Source of the DNA: Pseudorasbora parva
Taxonomy: Eukaryota; Chordata; Actinopteri; Cypriniformes; Gobionidae
Assembly (NCBI RefSeq): GCF_024679245.1
Contig: NC_090183.1
Location: 23,941,355-24,005,354 of the forward strand
DNA length: 64,000 nucleotides
Reading direction: 5' to 3'
Shown: positions 1 to 16,514 of the stretch, piece by piece
Numbering within the stretch: the stretch's first letter is position 1
Layout: the number at the start of each line of letters is the position of its first letter
Notes under the pieces: model-generated
Database searches by the model: none
What the model was told of the DNA's origin: nothing
What the model saw: the letters and a program-made list of their open reading frames with translations, nothing else
Translations under genes and position numbers: made by a program

Positions 1-2070
<2,070 letters not shown>

Positions 2071-2082
2071 ACCTTTACTCAC

Positions 2083-2182
2083 CAGCGCTCCTAGAAAATG
2101 GATTGATCCCACTGAATTGAGTCTGTGAAGCCATTGGCATGGCTGGAGGAGGAGAAGGGAAAGGAAAGTTGGCTGTTGGCTC
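2083..2182 (-). CDS. sec16b: sec16b coding exon 21 (last one seen)
   Basis: 33 codons, Pro-rich ([20 protein letters not shown] then GINPFSRSA), followed by the consensus donor GTGAGT, so more exons must follow. None is recognisable between 1 and 2070. Confidence 0.78.
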
Positions 2183-3379
2183 CTTACAGAAAACAGAACA
2201 AAATTGTGTTACTTGACTGCAAACAAGGCATAGCAAAAAACAAAGCCTAACACTGTCACTGTGCAAATGCTTTTTAGGGCCATTACAGATGAACAGCGGA
2301 AGGATATTTACAACATGAAAAGGATCTTCATCAGGTTTAAGTAACTATAAATAAAGCTAGAAAGTAAAGCTTGTTGGGACATACTTTTATGTTGGCATGA
2401 TAATGCCTTGTCTGAAAGTTTTTATAAGTTGCATATAAGTTTTATAAGCAGCATGATTTTAGATTTTAACATGTTTGTATAGCTGATTTTAAGACATTGT
2501 AAGCATGAATTGGCATGCATGTTTTTAACACATTGTTAACATTAATTTGAATGTTATTTTTGAACACATTAAAATTAACTTGTTCAACAATTGTTGAATT
2601 CCTTAAATTATTTCAATGATTGAAATGCTATGAAATTTGGCTGGTTGCTATGATACATAATGGGGTTTTACTGTTTTTCCTCTTTGTCATAAAAATGTAT
2701 TTCTAATTTATATATATTTTTTTAAATCATAAACTTCCCTATCTGTTATTTTACAATCACTTTATGGGTAATGTATGGGTACCCTCATGGTAGAATTGGG
2801 GTCTGGGATTTGTTCTTTGGGGTCTTCTTTTGGCCTGGACTTGAACCAGCCACTGAACCATCCTGGCTTAGAGCTCTGTTACAATACAACAATAATAATT
2901 ACAAAATACACAAAAGGACAAAAAGTAAAGCGGGAATCATGTAAACATTTGATGTAATATATACCTTAACTGATTGTGTGTTGGCTTCTCTGTTGTTGTC
3001 CTCACTTGGAATTGTCCCGTACTGATTTACGCTCCCAACTATAGCGTTGTTTTCAGCAGCACCCTGCTTGAATTGTAATAAACATATTTACAATTACAGA
3101 CCAATGTATGAAACACACAAACATAAATACATTTAAACTGCATATAGGTTAGTGGTAATATTTTTGTGTTATACTTCCTTCAAAACACACAGACAACTTC
3201 CCCAAGGTTAATAAAAAAAAAAATCTCACCATTATTGCATCAGCAGAAAAGTCACCACCTTAGAAAATAAGTTAATATTATATTAATAAAATAAATATTA
3301 TAAATTAGTGTTGCAAATGTGTACACTACAGTTCACAAGTTTGGGGTCGGTAAGATTTTCAAAAATGTTTTAGACAAAG

Positions 3380-3452
<73 letters not shown>

Positions 3453-3515
3453 ATTATATTATTTATAATATAATATTTTTAATATATTTTTAATATAATT
3501 TATATTAAAAAAATA

Positions 3516-3575
<60 letters not shown>

Positions 3576-6500
3576 TATTTTTTTACCTGACCCCAAACTT
3601 TTAAACAGTAGTGTATATATACACATTAGTTTCAAGAAATCATTGAAGAATGAAATATAAGGGTATGTTTACACGACAATGATGTACTAAAAACAGATGG
3701 TTTTCCTTCGCATTTTTCGCAAACTTTCAAACCCATTTTCAAAAGTTGGTTTTCAGGCCCCCAAAACAACGTTGTCATATCAATAAACATCCAAATCCAA
3801 AAGTTACGTTTTTTGTTGAGAACTGTTGTGTAAACAGCCCCTGAAACATATACTGATTCATTCCATAGTCATCTTAACCTGTATTACTGTAGCTTTTGGG
3901 AGGCGAAGTGGAAGCAGCAGTGTGACTGTGAAAGTTATCATGTTTACTGCTGCTATGAAAATTAGTGTGGCTTTGGTCAGTTGAAACTGGTGGAGGCACA
4001 AAGGTTTCCACAGGCTGTGTCATTGGTTGCTGGGTCGGGTACAGTGGCACTGGAGCAACAGTTCTAGGAGCCTGTTCTTCAGACAGGCTCACTGGTGAGT
4101 AAGACTCCTGAAACCGGGCATCAGTTTGCGGTATCATGGATTGAGATGGGTTTGAGGGTTCATGGTTAAATGCCTCTGTCTGGGAATCTTCTGTAAAATC
4201 TACAGAGAAGCCAAGAGACAAAACACATGAAATGTTTGCAACCTACTAGCAAACTAAGAAACACCAATGGACGTCTGAGTTTTATTGTGACCTAGTGGCT
4301 CAAAGGGCAAAATCATGGGCACATACTCGTATATCTCTGGTATATTTTAATAACCTGAACACTTGTTGCTGTCTTCATGAGTCCAAGTAGTCTCCCCAAC
4401 TGGTGACTGGTGTGTCTCACTACAGTAGTTTCCCACCTAAGCAAATAAACAGGTCAGTGGAACCAGTGGAAAGGTCATCATATGGATCATTAAGGAAAGT
4501 GGCTAGTTTGATATGGTCTTATGCCCTATTTATATCTGCTATTACATCAATATCAAATGATATGGGGTAAGCTCTAAATACAGCTGTGATTAGAGTCCAA
4601 AACATTTTTTACTTGATCCAAGTTCAGAGGAAAAACAAACAGATGACACCACATAACCTTTGCAGTCTAAATACAAAATGTGTCCTAATGTGCCCTGGAC
4701 ATCTATGAAACTTACAAGACGATCAATAATTGTAGCAAAACAAAGGTTAAAAAAGGTAACAAGTAAGAAATAAACATCTGTACGTGAAATTCAGTTCATA
4801 TGACTATATTTTACATACAATTGTATTAATATATACATTATATTTTTCTCATACTTTCATATATATTATGAGTATACAAATTTGGTGATATACATTTTTT
4901 TGTTTATCCACTGAGACTAAAATGCATACATTTGGAAGCTTTTTTGCATATTATCAACATATTTACTAATGTAGCACCATAGGTCACAAAATCATCTCCT
5001 TGAAATCCAATAACAAGGGGTCATTTTATAAATAGGTATAAACTTCTATCTGGTTTTGCTGACAACTTGTGACCATATTACCCAAGACAGATGTCAATGC
5101 AAGGTTAATATCGTTCAGCGAGGCCCACAAGAAGTAAAATCAGAAGTGTGGTCTGTACAATTAATATGGTCTTCCCATAGACAATCCTGAAAAACGTAAA
5201 GTGGACTAACGGCTATCATAAATATATTGTACAAACATTGGGTTTACCAGCATGGTCTGGTGTCTGCAGCGAATCTGCACCAGCCAATCAGGGTCCAGGA
5301 AAGTCTGACTGACACCCGTGTCACTGAGCTGTGCCTCAGAGAACTTCAGTCTGTCCACCAACTGTGTAGGCAAACAGATAGATCACAAAAGAGGCATACA
5401 CATTTTGATGCATACACAAAATGAACAAAACTACATGATTAGTTTTTAGTACTGTATGTACAGGTGTGTGTTACTTTAATAAGCTCTCCAATCAGCACTA
5501 CATGGGGTTCCTCTAGCCTGACCAGGGCTTTTGCCACCACCTCACAATAATGGAAGGCTTGAGAAAACAGACCACAGTCCAGCAACCGGCATGCATACAG
5601 GAATTTGTACACCTACACAGAACACAACATAATATCATGCAATAGATATATCACATAATCACCCAGTGAACCATTGTACAGCAACATATAAATGTGAAAG
5701 AGCCATATAATCTGAATGTTTGAAATGTTTGGCCTATAGAGGGTACACTCTTAAAAATGTTCTTAAATGGTTCTTTAGCAGGGTGTATGGTTCCATGAAG
5801 AACCTTTAATATTTAAAGAACCTTTCCATTGCACAAATGGTTCTTTGTAGTGCAAAAAGGTTAGACTATAAAAGATAAGACTCTAAAAGATAATAACTCT
5901 TTAGACTATAAAATGGTAAGACAAAATGGTTCTTTGGGGAACCACAAATTGTTCTATGGGATCACTGTGAAACCCCATTTTTGGTTCTTCCTGGCACCTT
6001 TAAGGGTGTATACCACTGGGCGGTTACACACACAGAATGGCAAAAAGACTAAATGGCAGCATTGGTGTTCAGCTGGAATGCCGTGAATAACACACAAAGC
6101 ACATTTAAAATGGGACAAATTGACTATACAAATAGATTCAACAATAAATTCCAGCTATCTTTTTACAGACAACTGAAAGCGATAGAATCCAGGTAGCAAA
6201 ACATAGATTTGCAGTTACTGTTTTGTCAGTAATGTTAAATTATTAACTGTAAAGTGTTTGTTCAGTATTTATGATGAGCCTTGTGTTCTATAAAGGGGGA
6301 TCGTTGGATACACCAACCATTTTTTTTTCATCTGCTTGACAGTAACAGATGACAGTTATTCAGATAACTTTAAACGTTTCAACAAAATACATTGAAACAG
6401 CCAGAATATCAATTGATGATGTCCTCATTATTTTAATTTCACCAACAAATACCATCTTGATGGGGGACCAACCATCAAGTCAAGTCAAATTAATTATAGA

Positions 6501-7432
6501 GAAAAACTTAAATAAAGGTAATGTGTTGAGAATTGTACCTGAAAAGCAGGAATGACAAATTGAGCATTTCCAAGCCTTTGACAGTACTCAAACAGTTCAG
6601 TGCAGCGAATGGCAGAGTTGTGATAGAACTTGGAAAACTGTATACTGCAATCAAAAGATTAAATATAAGAGCAATTTGAATTCAGGTCAGGAGCACAGTC
6701 ATTCAGGTATGTTAGCAATAGCATTTACACTAAATCTTCACCTTTGCTTGCTGCCCAGAAGAACCAGGCGTTCTGATTTGGTTTTGTACCAGCCAAAAGG
6801 ACATTGGGCTATGAGGTAGCAGATATGGGAGGCATATAGCATATCCCTGGATGCTAAGAAAATATATTTAAAGTCAAGATCTAATTTAAGAATCATTTTA
6901 TATTTGACCAAAATAACAGAGAACATACAAGAATGGTTATTTCTAGAAACTGGACTAGATATTACCAAGGGTATCGCCCATGGTGATGATGGACCTGCGA
7001 TGTATGATCGGGTCTGCGGTCTCATTGGACAGCATTACAGCCAAGTGTGGTCTCCAATCTCCCCACTTTTCACAACTCCAGGACTGCAAAGAAGAGAGGA
7101 GGAGAATATAACTTGCATTTATGACTTTGTTTCTCATAACTGCCACTTTATATTTCATGTATATTTTTTTTTTTCTAACAATCTCAAAGCCACTTTTGAT
7201 TTATTTAATACATCCTTGTTGAATAAAAGTATTAATTTCTTAATTTCCATTCCATAGCTTTGTGAAAAATCTAGCCGAGGACATTACTAAACAAAAACTA
7301 AAACTTATATTATTAACTAAAAATATTATAATATAGATTATAGAATATAAAATAATTTTATTCCAGATAGTTGCCAAGGCAACATTTCTTATTTTCATTT
7401 AGTTTAACTTGATGTACTTCAATAACTAAACA

Positions 7433-7476
<44 letters not shown>

Positions 7477-10400
7477 GTAAAATACATTTAATAACCACAA
7501 ACTAAGACAGCACAGAATGTAAATTACCATGGAAACAGATGGAATCCTCCCAGAGAGCAGCTGGAAGAGAGTTTGCAGAGGGTCACTGGGAGCCAGACTG
7601 CCTGTAAATCTGTCAAACACACAAACAGTCAGTCTGCTAAATAGAGATGCACAAACTGTAATTTTTTTAGCTGATTTCATTTTTTGAAGTGTGACCTTCC
7701 AATATAGATTTTTTTGCCAATTCTGTTTTTCTGTCAAAATATAAACTGTATATGTACGTATATGCTGTGTCACATGTAAATTGACAGCACACAAAGAAAA
7801 CTCTACTCTTTCTTCAATGCAAAATGTTATTTTCATAAAAATAAATAGTGACATCTATAAAAAGTAATACAATTAGAACAAATAAACAAATTGCAAAAAA
7901 CAGCACATTTATAAATGCAATAAAATAAAGAATGATATGAAACAAACATGGATTTTTCTTTCACTGGCGAGTCCAACAGTATATTCAGATAATAAATACT
8001 ACAGAAATAATCAAGTAATCAAATGTAAAATAACACTGGATAGTCTTCATTGCAAATACAGATTAATGCTTACAGTTAAAATTACAAAAGTTATTTAGTC
8101 AAGAGAGTGATTTTCTTTGTCTTTGTTATTTGATTAACATGACAGACAGCATCAGGAATATTAGACTTCTGTTACTTTAAGAGTTTACACACACATCCTA
8201 TATACTGTTACACAACGTGTTATATTTCTCAGCTACTGAAGAGAATGAGACGAGTGAGTGCGGGAGTGTGTCTCTTCACCGTATGAGAAAAGAGAGTGAG
8301 AATGCACAGCTTGTATTGGTGTATCGTTTCTGCAGAAAAGGTGTATTGGACCTGCTTCAGACATTTCGGTATTGATACATATCGATCGGAATATCAGTAT
8401 TTTTGAATAGACTAGAGTCTAATTAGGTGTTGTTCTGAACATTTACGTGGTGATTCCCCCACTGTTTACTTAGCCCTTACAAGTATTCAAATTTGGAACT
8501 TTGCTGTCTTCTTTACTCACAGTGAAGAACATCCAAACCTTTTTTTAATAAGTTTTTTACATTTTTACAAGTGTTGGCTCTTGAGAAGGATGAGGGGATA
8601 CTGATGTATCTGGCTCTCAGATGGTACAAGGCCTGTAAAGGGAAGCTGGTTGCAATAAACTATCATATTTTGCATACTTCTTTTTGGCAGAGCCAGTGAT
8701 AGTTAGGAAAGACTAGCTGGCAACCTAGGAAGAACGGTGACAGCTGGGAAAGACCGCAGGGGACCACATTAGGAACGATCAGAGCAGGGGTGCAGAGGCT
8801 TGGCAGGCTGAAGCACATTCTCAGTGAGGAGGAACCCAATATTGAGTTATATTAAAAGATACCTCCAGGGTAGCACAAGAGTGGGGGAAGATGATAACCC
8901 ACAGGATAGACAATCAACGATGAAAGAGCCAAGCGATGTATTCCAGGTCTGTGATGTGGGAAGATATGTAAAAATGAGAGGGATCTAAAGATACGGCAGA
9001 CAAAGATGAAGTGCTCGCAACCAACCAGTAGTGTGCAACGCAACGGGCAACCTGGTGAGAGGGAAGAGATTCCAGGGCAGAAGGCAAACCAGAGTGCCCA
9101 TAAATCTCTGGGCAAGTGATGAAGTGGGGGGCAGCAATGTCATCAAGTATCTGAGGGGATGGTACGCCAGAGGGAAAGTGAAGACTCTTGGAGTACAGAA
9201 AATTTGAGATACCCGGAAAGAGCCAGTGAACTGGCCCATGGCAGCAGCAAAGAAGGGGTTGGGAGATGTTTGGTTATGATGTGCAGACCAAGTGCTGGAA
9301 GCAGTGAATATATATATAGCCTTAATTTATACCCGTGATGGTGAAGCTGTCATATGATTCATGAGAAATTCATGCTGATTTGGTGCTCAAGGAAAATATA
9401 ATTTTTTATTATCAATGTTGAAAACAATTGTTCTGCTTAATATTTTTGCAGAAACTATTTTGATGAATAGAGAATTAAAAAGAGTAAAATGCAACAAGTA
9501 GTGACAGAGACAACAAGGTGAAGGGCTAAGAACATCTTGAGTTTGAAGATGGATAGTGGGGGTGGAACTAAGATGCTGGTTCTACCGTTTAGCTTCAGCC
9601 AGCCTCTCACCCAGAAGTCATGTGCTTAAATCAACAAAATATAGAGGAAATGGGGAGCCCATTTGATAACCAGCAGAAGCCCTAAACTCAACCTAGATGG
9701 AGGAAGGTTTCTTGAGAGAGAAATAGGTAATAGAAATGCCACTGTCTCACCTATGGTGCAGGGTGAGTACTTGTGGACATCACTATGGAATAAAACTGGG
9801 ATTGCTATCAGTTCATGTTAATTCTTCATAAGGCATACTGTATATTAAGATGAGTCAACACTAATATATAAAACATATATCAGACTGCTCAGAACTGGCA
9901 ACTGTCAGGTTTCATAAATATAAACCTGACCTTTCTTTGGCTCTGCAACTGTTTTCACTGTGTATCAATGTGTATTTGATCAGACCTCATACCAGGATGA
10001 TTATAGACTGTAAAATGTGTTAATTAAAATAGATTTTATTGAGACATTGCACTATGAATGAGGGATCAGGATTGTTCTGGGATTTGTTATTTGAAAACAT
10101 AACTTACTGTACCAGTTATTGATGGGTAGTGGTTACTGCTAAAGTGAAAAGGTAAATGTGTCAGTCATCTTTTACAAACCTGCTTAGCACCGTGTTGTAG
10201 GATCTGCTGTCCATTTTGCTGGCCAAAAATAAGGCATGACCCCAAAGTCCACTCTGCATGGCTGAATCCAGTGCCTCCTGCAGTAAGGGGAGCAGAAAAT
10301 ATCAGATATTTGAGATCTTAAAAGTATTTTAGATGAGTTTATGGTCAGTAAAAATAAAATAAAGACATTTATAATGTTACAAAACATTTAAGTTTATAAT

Positions 10401-13400
10401 GAATGCTGTACTTTTAACTTTTTATTCAACAATGAATACTAAAAAAAAATCCATCATGGTAAAATAGAAAGCATAACTGTTTTCAACCTTAATAATAAAA
10501 TAAATAAAAATGTTTATTGAATACCAAATCAGAATATTAGAATAATTTCTGAAGGATCATGTGACTGAAGACTGGAGCAATATCTACAGGGAGTGCAGAA
10601 TTATTAGGCAAGTTGTATTTTTAAGGATTAATTTTATTATTGAACAACAACCATGTTCTCAATGAACACAAAAAACTCATTAATATCAAAGCTGAATATT
10701 TTTTGGAAGTTTTAGTTTTTAGTTTTAGCTATTTTAGGGGGATATCTGTGTGTGCAGGTGACTATTACTGTGCATAATTATTAGGCAACTTAACAAAAAA
10801 CTAATTTATACCCATTTCAATTATTTATTTTTACCAGTGAAACCAATATAACATCTCAACATTCACAAATATACATTTCTGACATTCAAAAACCAAACAA
10901 AAACAAATCAGTGACCAATATAGCCACCTTTCTTTGCAAGGACACTCAAAAGCCTGCCATCCATGGATTCTGTCAGTGTTTTGATCTGTTCACCATCAAC
11001 ATTGCGTGCAGCAGCAACCACAGCCTCCCAGACACTGTTCAGAGAGGTGTACTGTTTTCCCTCCTTGTAAATCGCACATTTGATGATGGACCACAGGTTC
11101 TCAATGGGGTTCAGATCAGGTGAACAAGGAGGCCATATCATTAGATTTTCTTCTTTTATACCCTTTCTTGCCAGCCACGCTGTGGAGTACTTGGACGCGT
11201 GTGATGGAGCATTGTCCTGCATGAAAATCATGTTTTTCTTGAAGGATGCAGACTTCTTCCTGTACCACTGCTTGAAGAAGGTGTCTTCCAGAAACTGGCA
11301 GTAGGACTGGGAGTTGAGCTTGACTCCATCCTCAACCCGAAAAGGCCCCTCAAGCTCATCTTTGATGATACCAGCCCAAACCAGTACTCCACCTCCACCT
11401 TGCTGGCGTCTGAGTCGGACTGGAGCTCTCTGCCCTTTACCAATCCAGCCACGGGCCCATCCATCTGGCCCATCAAGACTCACTCTCATTTCATCAGTCC
11501 ATAAAACCTTAGAAAAATCAGTCTTGAGATATTTCTTGGCCCAGTCTTGACGTTTCAGCTTGTGTGTCTTGTTCAGTGGTGGTCGACTTTCTGCCTTTCT
11601 TACCTTGGCCATGTCTCTGAGTATTGCACACCTTGTGCTTTTGGGCACTCCAGTGATATTGCAGCTCTGAAATATGGCCAAACTGGTGGCAAGTGGCATC
11701 TTGGCAGCTGCACGCTTGACTTTTCTCAGTTTACGGGCAGTTATTTTGCGCCTTGGTTTTTCCACACGCTTCTTGCGACCCTGTTGACTATTTTGAATGA
11801 AACGCTTGATTGTTCGATGATCACGCTTCAGAAGCTTGGCTATTTTAAGACTGCTGCATCCCTCTGCAATATATCTCACTATTTTTGACTTTTCTGAGCC
11901 TGTCAAGTCCTTCTTTTGACCCATTTTGCCAAAGGAAAGGAAGTTGCCTAATAATTATGCACACCTGATATAGGGTGTTGATGTCATTAGACCACACCCC
12001 TTCTCATTACAGAGATGCACATCACCTAATATGCTTAATTGGTAGTAGGCTTTCCAGCCTATACAGCTTGGAGTAAGACAATATGCATAACGAGGATGAT
12101 GTGGTCAAAATACTCATTTGCCTAATAATTCTGCACTCCCTGCATATTTAAAATATCAGATAATATAAGAGAATTCTTTCAAAATCATCTTCAAAAAAAT
12201 CTTAATGACCACAACGTTTGAATGGTAGTGTATACATTTACAATGTATAGACTTATAGGAAAAATGGATTAAAAATATATATTGATTATTTATCTATCTT
12301 TGCAATGGCATGGAAATATTGTTCTCCAATAAAATGTATAATGTGTATATTGGCTGACCTTCTTCCTACCAGACAGCAATAGTTTTGTGTATTTCTGAAG
12401 GTTTTGCTCTGTGGCCTCTTTGTCAGTTGGAGGGTATCCAGTCAGAAGGTCAGCAATATTTATGGTCTCTTTTCCAGGTGTAGGGGTTTCATTAAGGTCA
12501 ATGAGACTTTCTTCTTCATCTGCAGGCTCGCCACATGCACCCATGGAGTCCCTCATCAACAGTTCTGCAACATCTGAGCCCATAATTCGCTACATTACAC
12601 CAACACAGACTCATATTAGCAGTGTACAATGGGCAATCAGACCTCACAAACAAAGCTGAAAAGAATGCTCTAAAGAATTATTCAACATCAGCTTAGTAAT
12701 AGTAACGTCAATATACTGTAATAATGAGTAATGGGACTTACTCCATTCTGTCTGCACAGCAGTATAAGGAGATGCCACAAGAGGGCAGCAGAAGTGGCAT
12801 CTTCTAATTTCTCATCCTTCAGGCATTCTTTTGACATTTGCAGGGCAAAGTTAATGGCATCAACCTTATGCAAATCCTCCCTTCACAAAAGAAGACAAGC
12901 AGCAATATATTTAAGTAGATGGCATTTCAAAAGATTTGCATTTCATTCAGTGTACAAATTATATCCTGCTATACTGTCCTCCACAGGGCTTAACATTATG
13001 CCTTTCTGATTTCGAAGAAAATTGGTCATTCACTTGTCCAAGAAAAAAAGTTACTTGTACGGTAAGAATATATGAGATATAAACTCATAATTCTGACTTG
13101 ACTATCGGACCATTCAGCGTAAAGTAGGCAAAAGGAGGAGGAAAAAATAGGAAAAGGAAGGATTTAAGAAAGGCGGGATCCTAGATCGAGTTGTTTCAGA
13201 AATAAGAAAAGAGGTGATGCTGCAATGTATATTATGAGAAAATCTAAGTGTTTTGGATATTTGATGAATGTATACTAAAATAAACTAAAAAGGAACATTT
13301 AAAATAGCATAATAGGGGCCCTTTAAAATACCTATGGAGGCTAAATGGGATGCCCCCTTTATGACTAGCAAAAAAAAGGTTAATAAATGATGCTGTTTAA

Positions 13401-16400
13401 TGAGGACCAGGCAGAATCTTTTGAGGAAAAAACAACAACATCAACAATAAAATATTTTTTTAAATATATTTTATATTGCACTTATCCAAAGTTTAATTAT
13501 CACAGTGAGAGGGATATTTTGAATTATACCTGGCCAGTGGTCCAGGAAAGTCTCTCATATTCTGCTGTTCTTGTGTGTCACAGAGAATGACCTGAAATCA
13601 TTAAAGAACCTATTTAATCCCCCATAATATTTTATATCATAACATAAAATATGTTTGTACCATGTCTTTCTAACCTCCAAGCTGTGTAGCTCCACTTGAG
13701 CAGGCTCGCCCTCAGAGGCAAGGGCTGGACTGACCCATACCAGCTGACCTGCAGGGCCAAAACTCACTGCCACATGAGGGATGCAGAACTTCAATGGGAC
13801 TACCTCCATGGGTACAGCATCTAAATCAAATGAGCAAATAAATAATGAGTCCAGTGACCAATAAGATTCAAGTATTAAAGCCAACTGCTGTATAAAGGAA
13901 ACGTAAACCACAAATTTGCTGTGCAACACAAAGCATTAAAGGGAAACTGGACAGGTCTTGTGCCTAAACTTTGATTCTGACAAACCTGTGTGAGATATGA
14001 GCTCTGTTTCACCGTGTTCAGCTCCATTGATGTACTGGCTGAGCTCATAGCTGCTCGAGGACAGGCCTGATGCTTTAGAGTTGGCAAGAGCGCCACTATC
14101 ATACAACTAAAGAAGAAGAAAAAAAATACAGCCTCAGGAACATTACAAAAGGCTACATGTATTTGATCAAAGAGTTTCCTTTTAAAAAATTCCTGTGATA
14201 TCAATGTTGTATTTTCAGCAGTCATTACCCAAGACAGTCACTTGGTCCTTCAGAAATAATTCTTATATGATAATAATTTTGGGGCTTAAGAAACATTTCT
14301 TATTATCAATGTTTAAAACAGCTGGTTTCTTTAAACATTGTACTGACACCAAACGTTTTAATGGTAATGTATATTTAAAGCTGTCTTATTTTGAACACAG
14401 ATTTTATACTAAAGTCTTATGAAAAGTAATTTCTTAAAACAAACCTCTCCAGCTCCATCTCTATTTTCCATACTTTCTCTGTGCTGTCTCTCTGAGACAC
14501 CATATTGAGTGTCTGTTCCAAGGCTATAGCTGTTAAATAAAATTTGTCAAGTCACTTAAAATGGAATACAATAGACAAAGTCACTTGCTTGTTCTGAAAA
14601 CAGGTTTCATGCATGAAAAAGTAGTAGCATATCAGTATAGGCCATCAACAGACCCCTGCTGATCTATGTACGAAGCTCTCGCAGACTCCTGCTGCAGTCC
14701 TCTGCCCTGATCTGTTCTCCAACCATCTGTCTGGCTCCAGCCACCACCATCTACAAAACAGCAATGAGGTGAACATGAGACTGAATTTGGCTGAGAATTA
14801 ATTTGTTTGAATATTACGTACCTGGGGAGCTGTACTGTGGTCTGTGATAACCATGATAATCATAATACCCGTAGTCTTCTCTGTAGGGCCAGTAGCTGGA
14901 AGTGGGATAGTCATATTCCTGCCTAAACAGATATTAGCAGTTAGACCTGGGATTTTAAACTATCCACATTGATGGACTACTAATAACAAACACGGTACAA
15001 GGTCTTCCAATATATTAAAAGTATTCATGAAATCAAAATGTACCCTATTTACTTTGTTAATGTACATTACTAGTGTTGTCGTGAACAATTTATCTGGTTA
15101 AGTTAATACACAGGAAAAAATGGTTTGCCGTGGTATGAAATGAAAATTTGCTTCGGCTCTCCAGGCGGTTGGAGGAAAGTGGTGTGCTAAAATAAAACCC
15201 TGCCTCTATTTAATATTCAGTTTCACTTGGAACTTCTGTAACAAGTTGTAACTTCTGGTTCACAGGGACTCTTTTTTATTTTTTAATACTGTAAAAATAA
15301 AATAATATTGTGAAATATTATTACAGCTTTTCTGTTTTAATTCAATATGTAGTTCAATGTCTTGCTATTATCAATGCTAAAAAGAGTTAAAGGAACTTGC
15401 TGCTTAAAGCTGCTTAAAGGAATGGTTCACCCAAAAACACAAGGCCATTCAAAATGTACATGACTTTCTTTTTTCTTTCTCCCAAGGTTTTTTTCCTCCT
15501 TTATTCTGTCACTTGATGGACTTTTCCTTGCCACTGTCGCCTCTGGCTTGCTGAGTTGGGGCAGTATTATTGATCTGACTGTACTGATGCTGTTGTATGA
15601 GAACTGAAGTGAGTAGGACGATGGCATCCTTTTTTTTTGCAGAATTGCTTTAAATTTTAAATCAAATATAATAATTGATGATCTTTACAACTGAATCAAC
15701 TTACTTCAGCTGAACAACAGTCAACATGCATCATTTTCCTGTTATCACTGTAAAGCTGTTTTGAAACAATACGTATTATATAAAGTGCTATATCAATAAA
15801 AGTTAATTGTCTTGAGTCAAACAGAAATTAAAGTTTTGAAGAAAAACATTCCAGAATAGACAATGGTCCAAATCCATTTTCAATCATTTAAAAAATAAAT
15901 AAATAAATGATATACTGATGTATGCACGTGAAGTTTGCACATTAGAAACAACGCACATGACATAGGCGATAAAAATAGTTTACAAGCGTGGAGAAGGAGA
16001 GCTGATCAAAACAAATGGTCATCACTGTATATTATTTCAGTTTATTGTTAAAAAAATGGATGTAAACTAAGTGTGACCATCCTAATGCGTGGACATCATC
16101 ATGCATAAGGTCGCAAACTCAACTGTCTCATGAACATTCTTCGCAGAGTTGGACCAAGGCGAGCATTTATAGATCAAAATTATACACCAAAGTTGTGCAC
16201 CATTCACTTAATGATGGAGAAAAATCCTGGAATATTTTCCTTCAATACCTTAATTTATCTTTGTTTGAGGAAAGAAAGTCATGTGTATCTTGGATGGCCT
16301 TGGAGTAAGTACATCATCAGACAATTCCTAAAACTATTCCTTCAATATTTTTGTGCAAACAATGATAATTTTTTTTTTTTTTTTGGAAAGTCTGATGAGA

Positions 16401-16424
16401 TAAAGTTCAGAAGAACAGGATTTA

Positions 16425-16514
<90 letters not shown>

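Larger units (their letters stand above)
10440..12235. mobile_element. Older MITE interrupted by the DD37E transposon
   Basis: Sequence to the left (ATTTCTGAAGGATCATGTGA) and right (AATGACC...AATGGTAGTGTA) of the transposon together look like one decayed member of the GTTTGGGGTC / GGTAGTGTA MITE family. The reading of two halves of one element is inference. Confidence 0.6.

Noticed and set aside
3874..4221. A stand-alone 115-residue minus-strand gene
   Set aside because: It is sec16b exon 18 extended into both introns.
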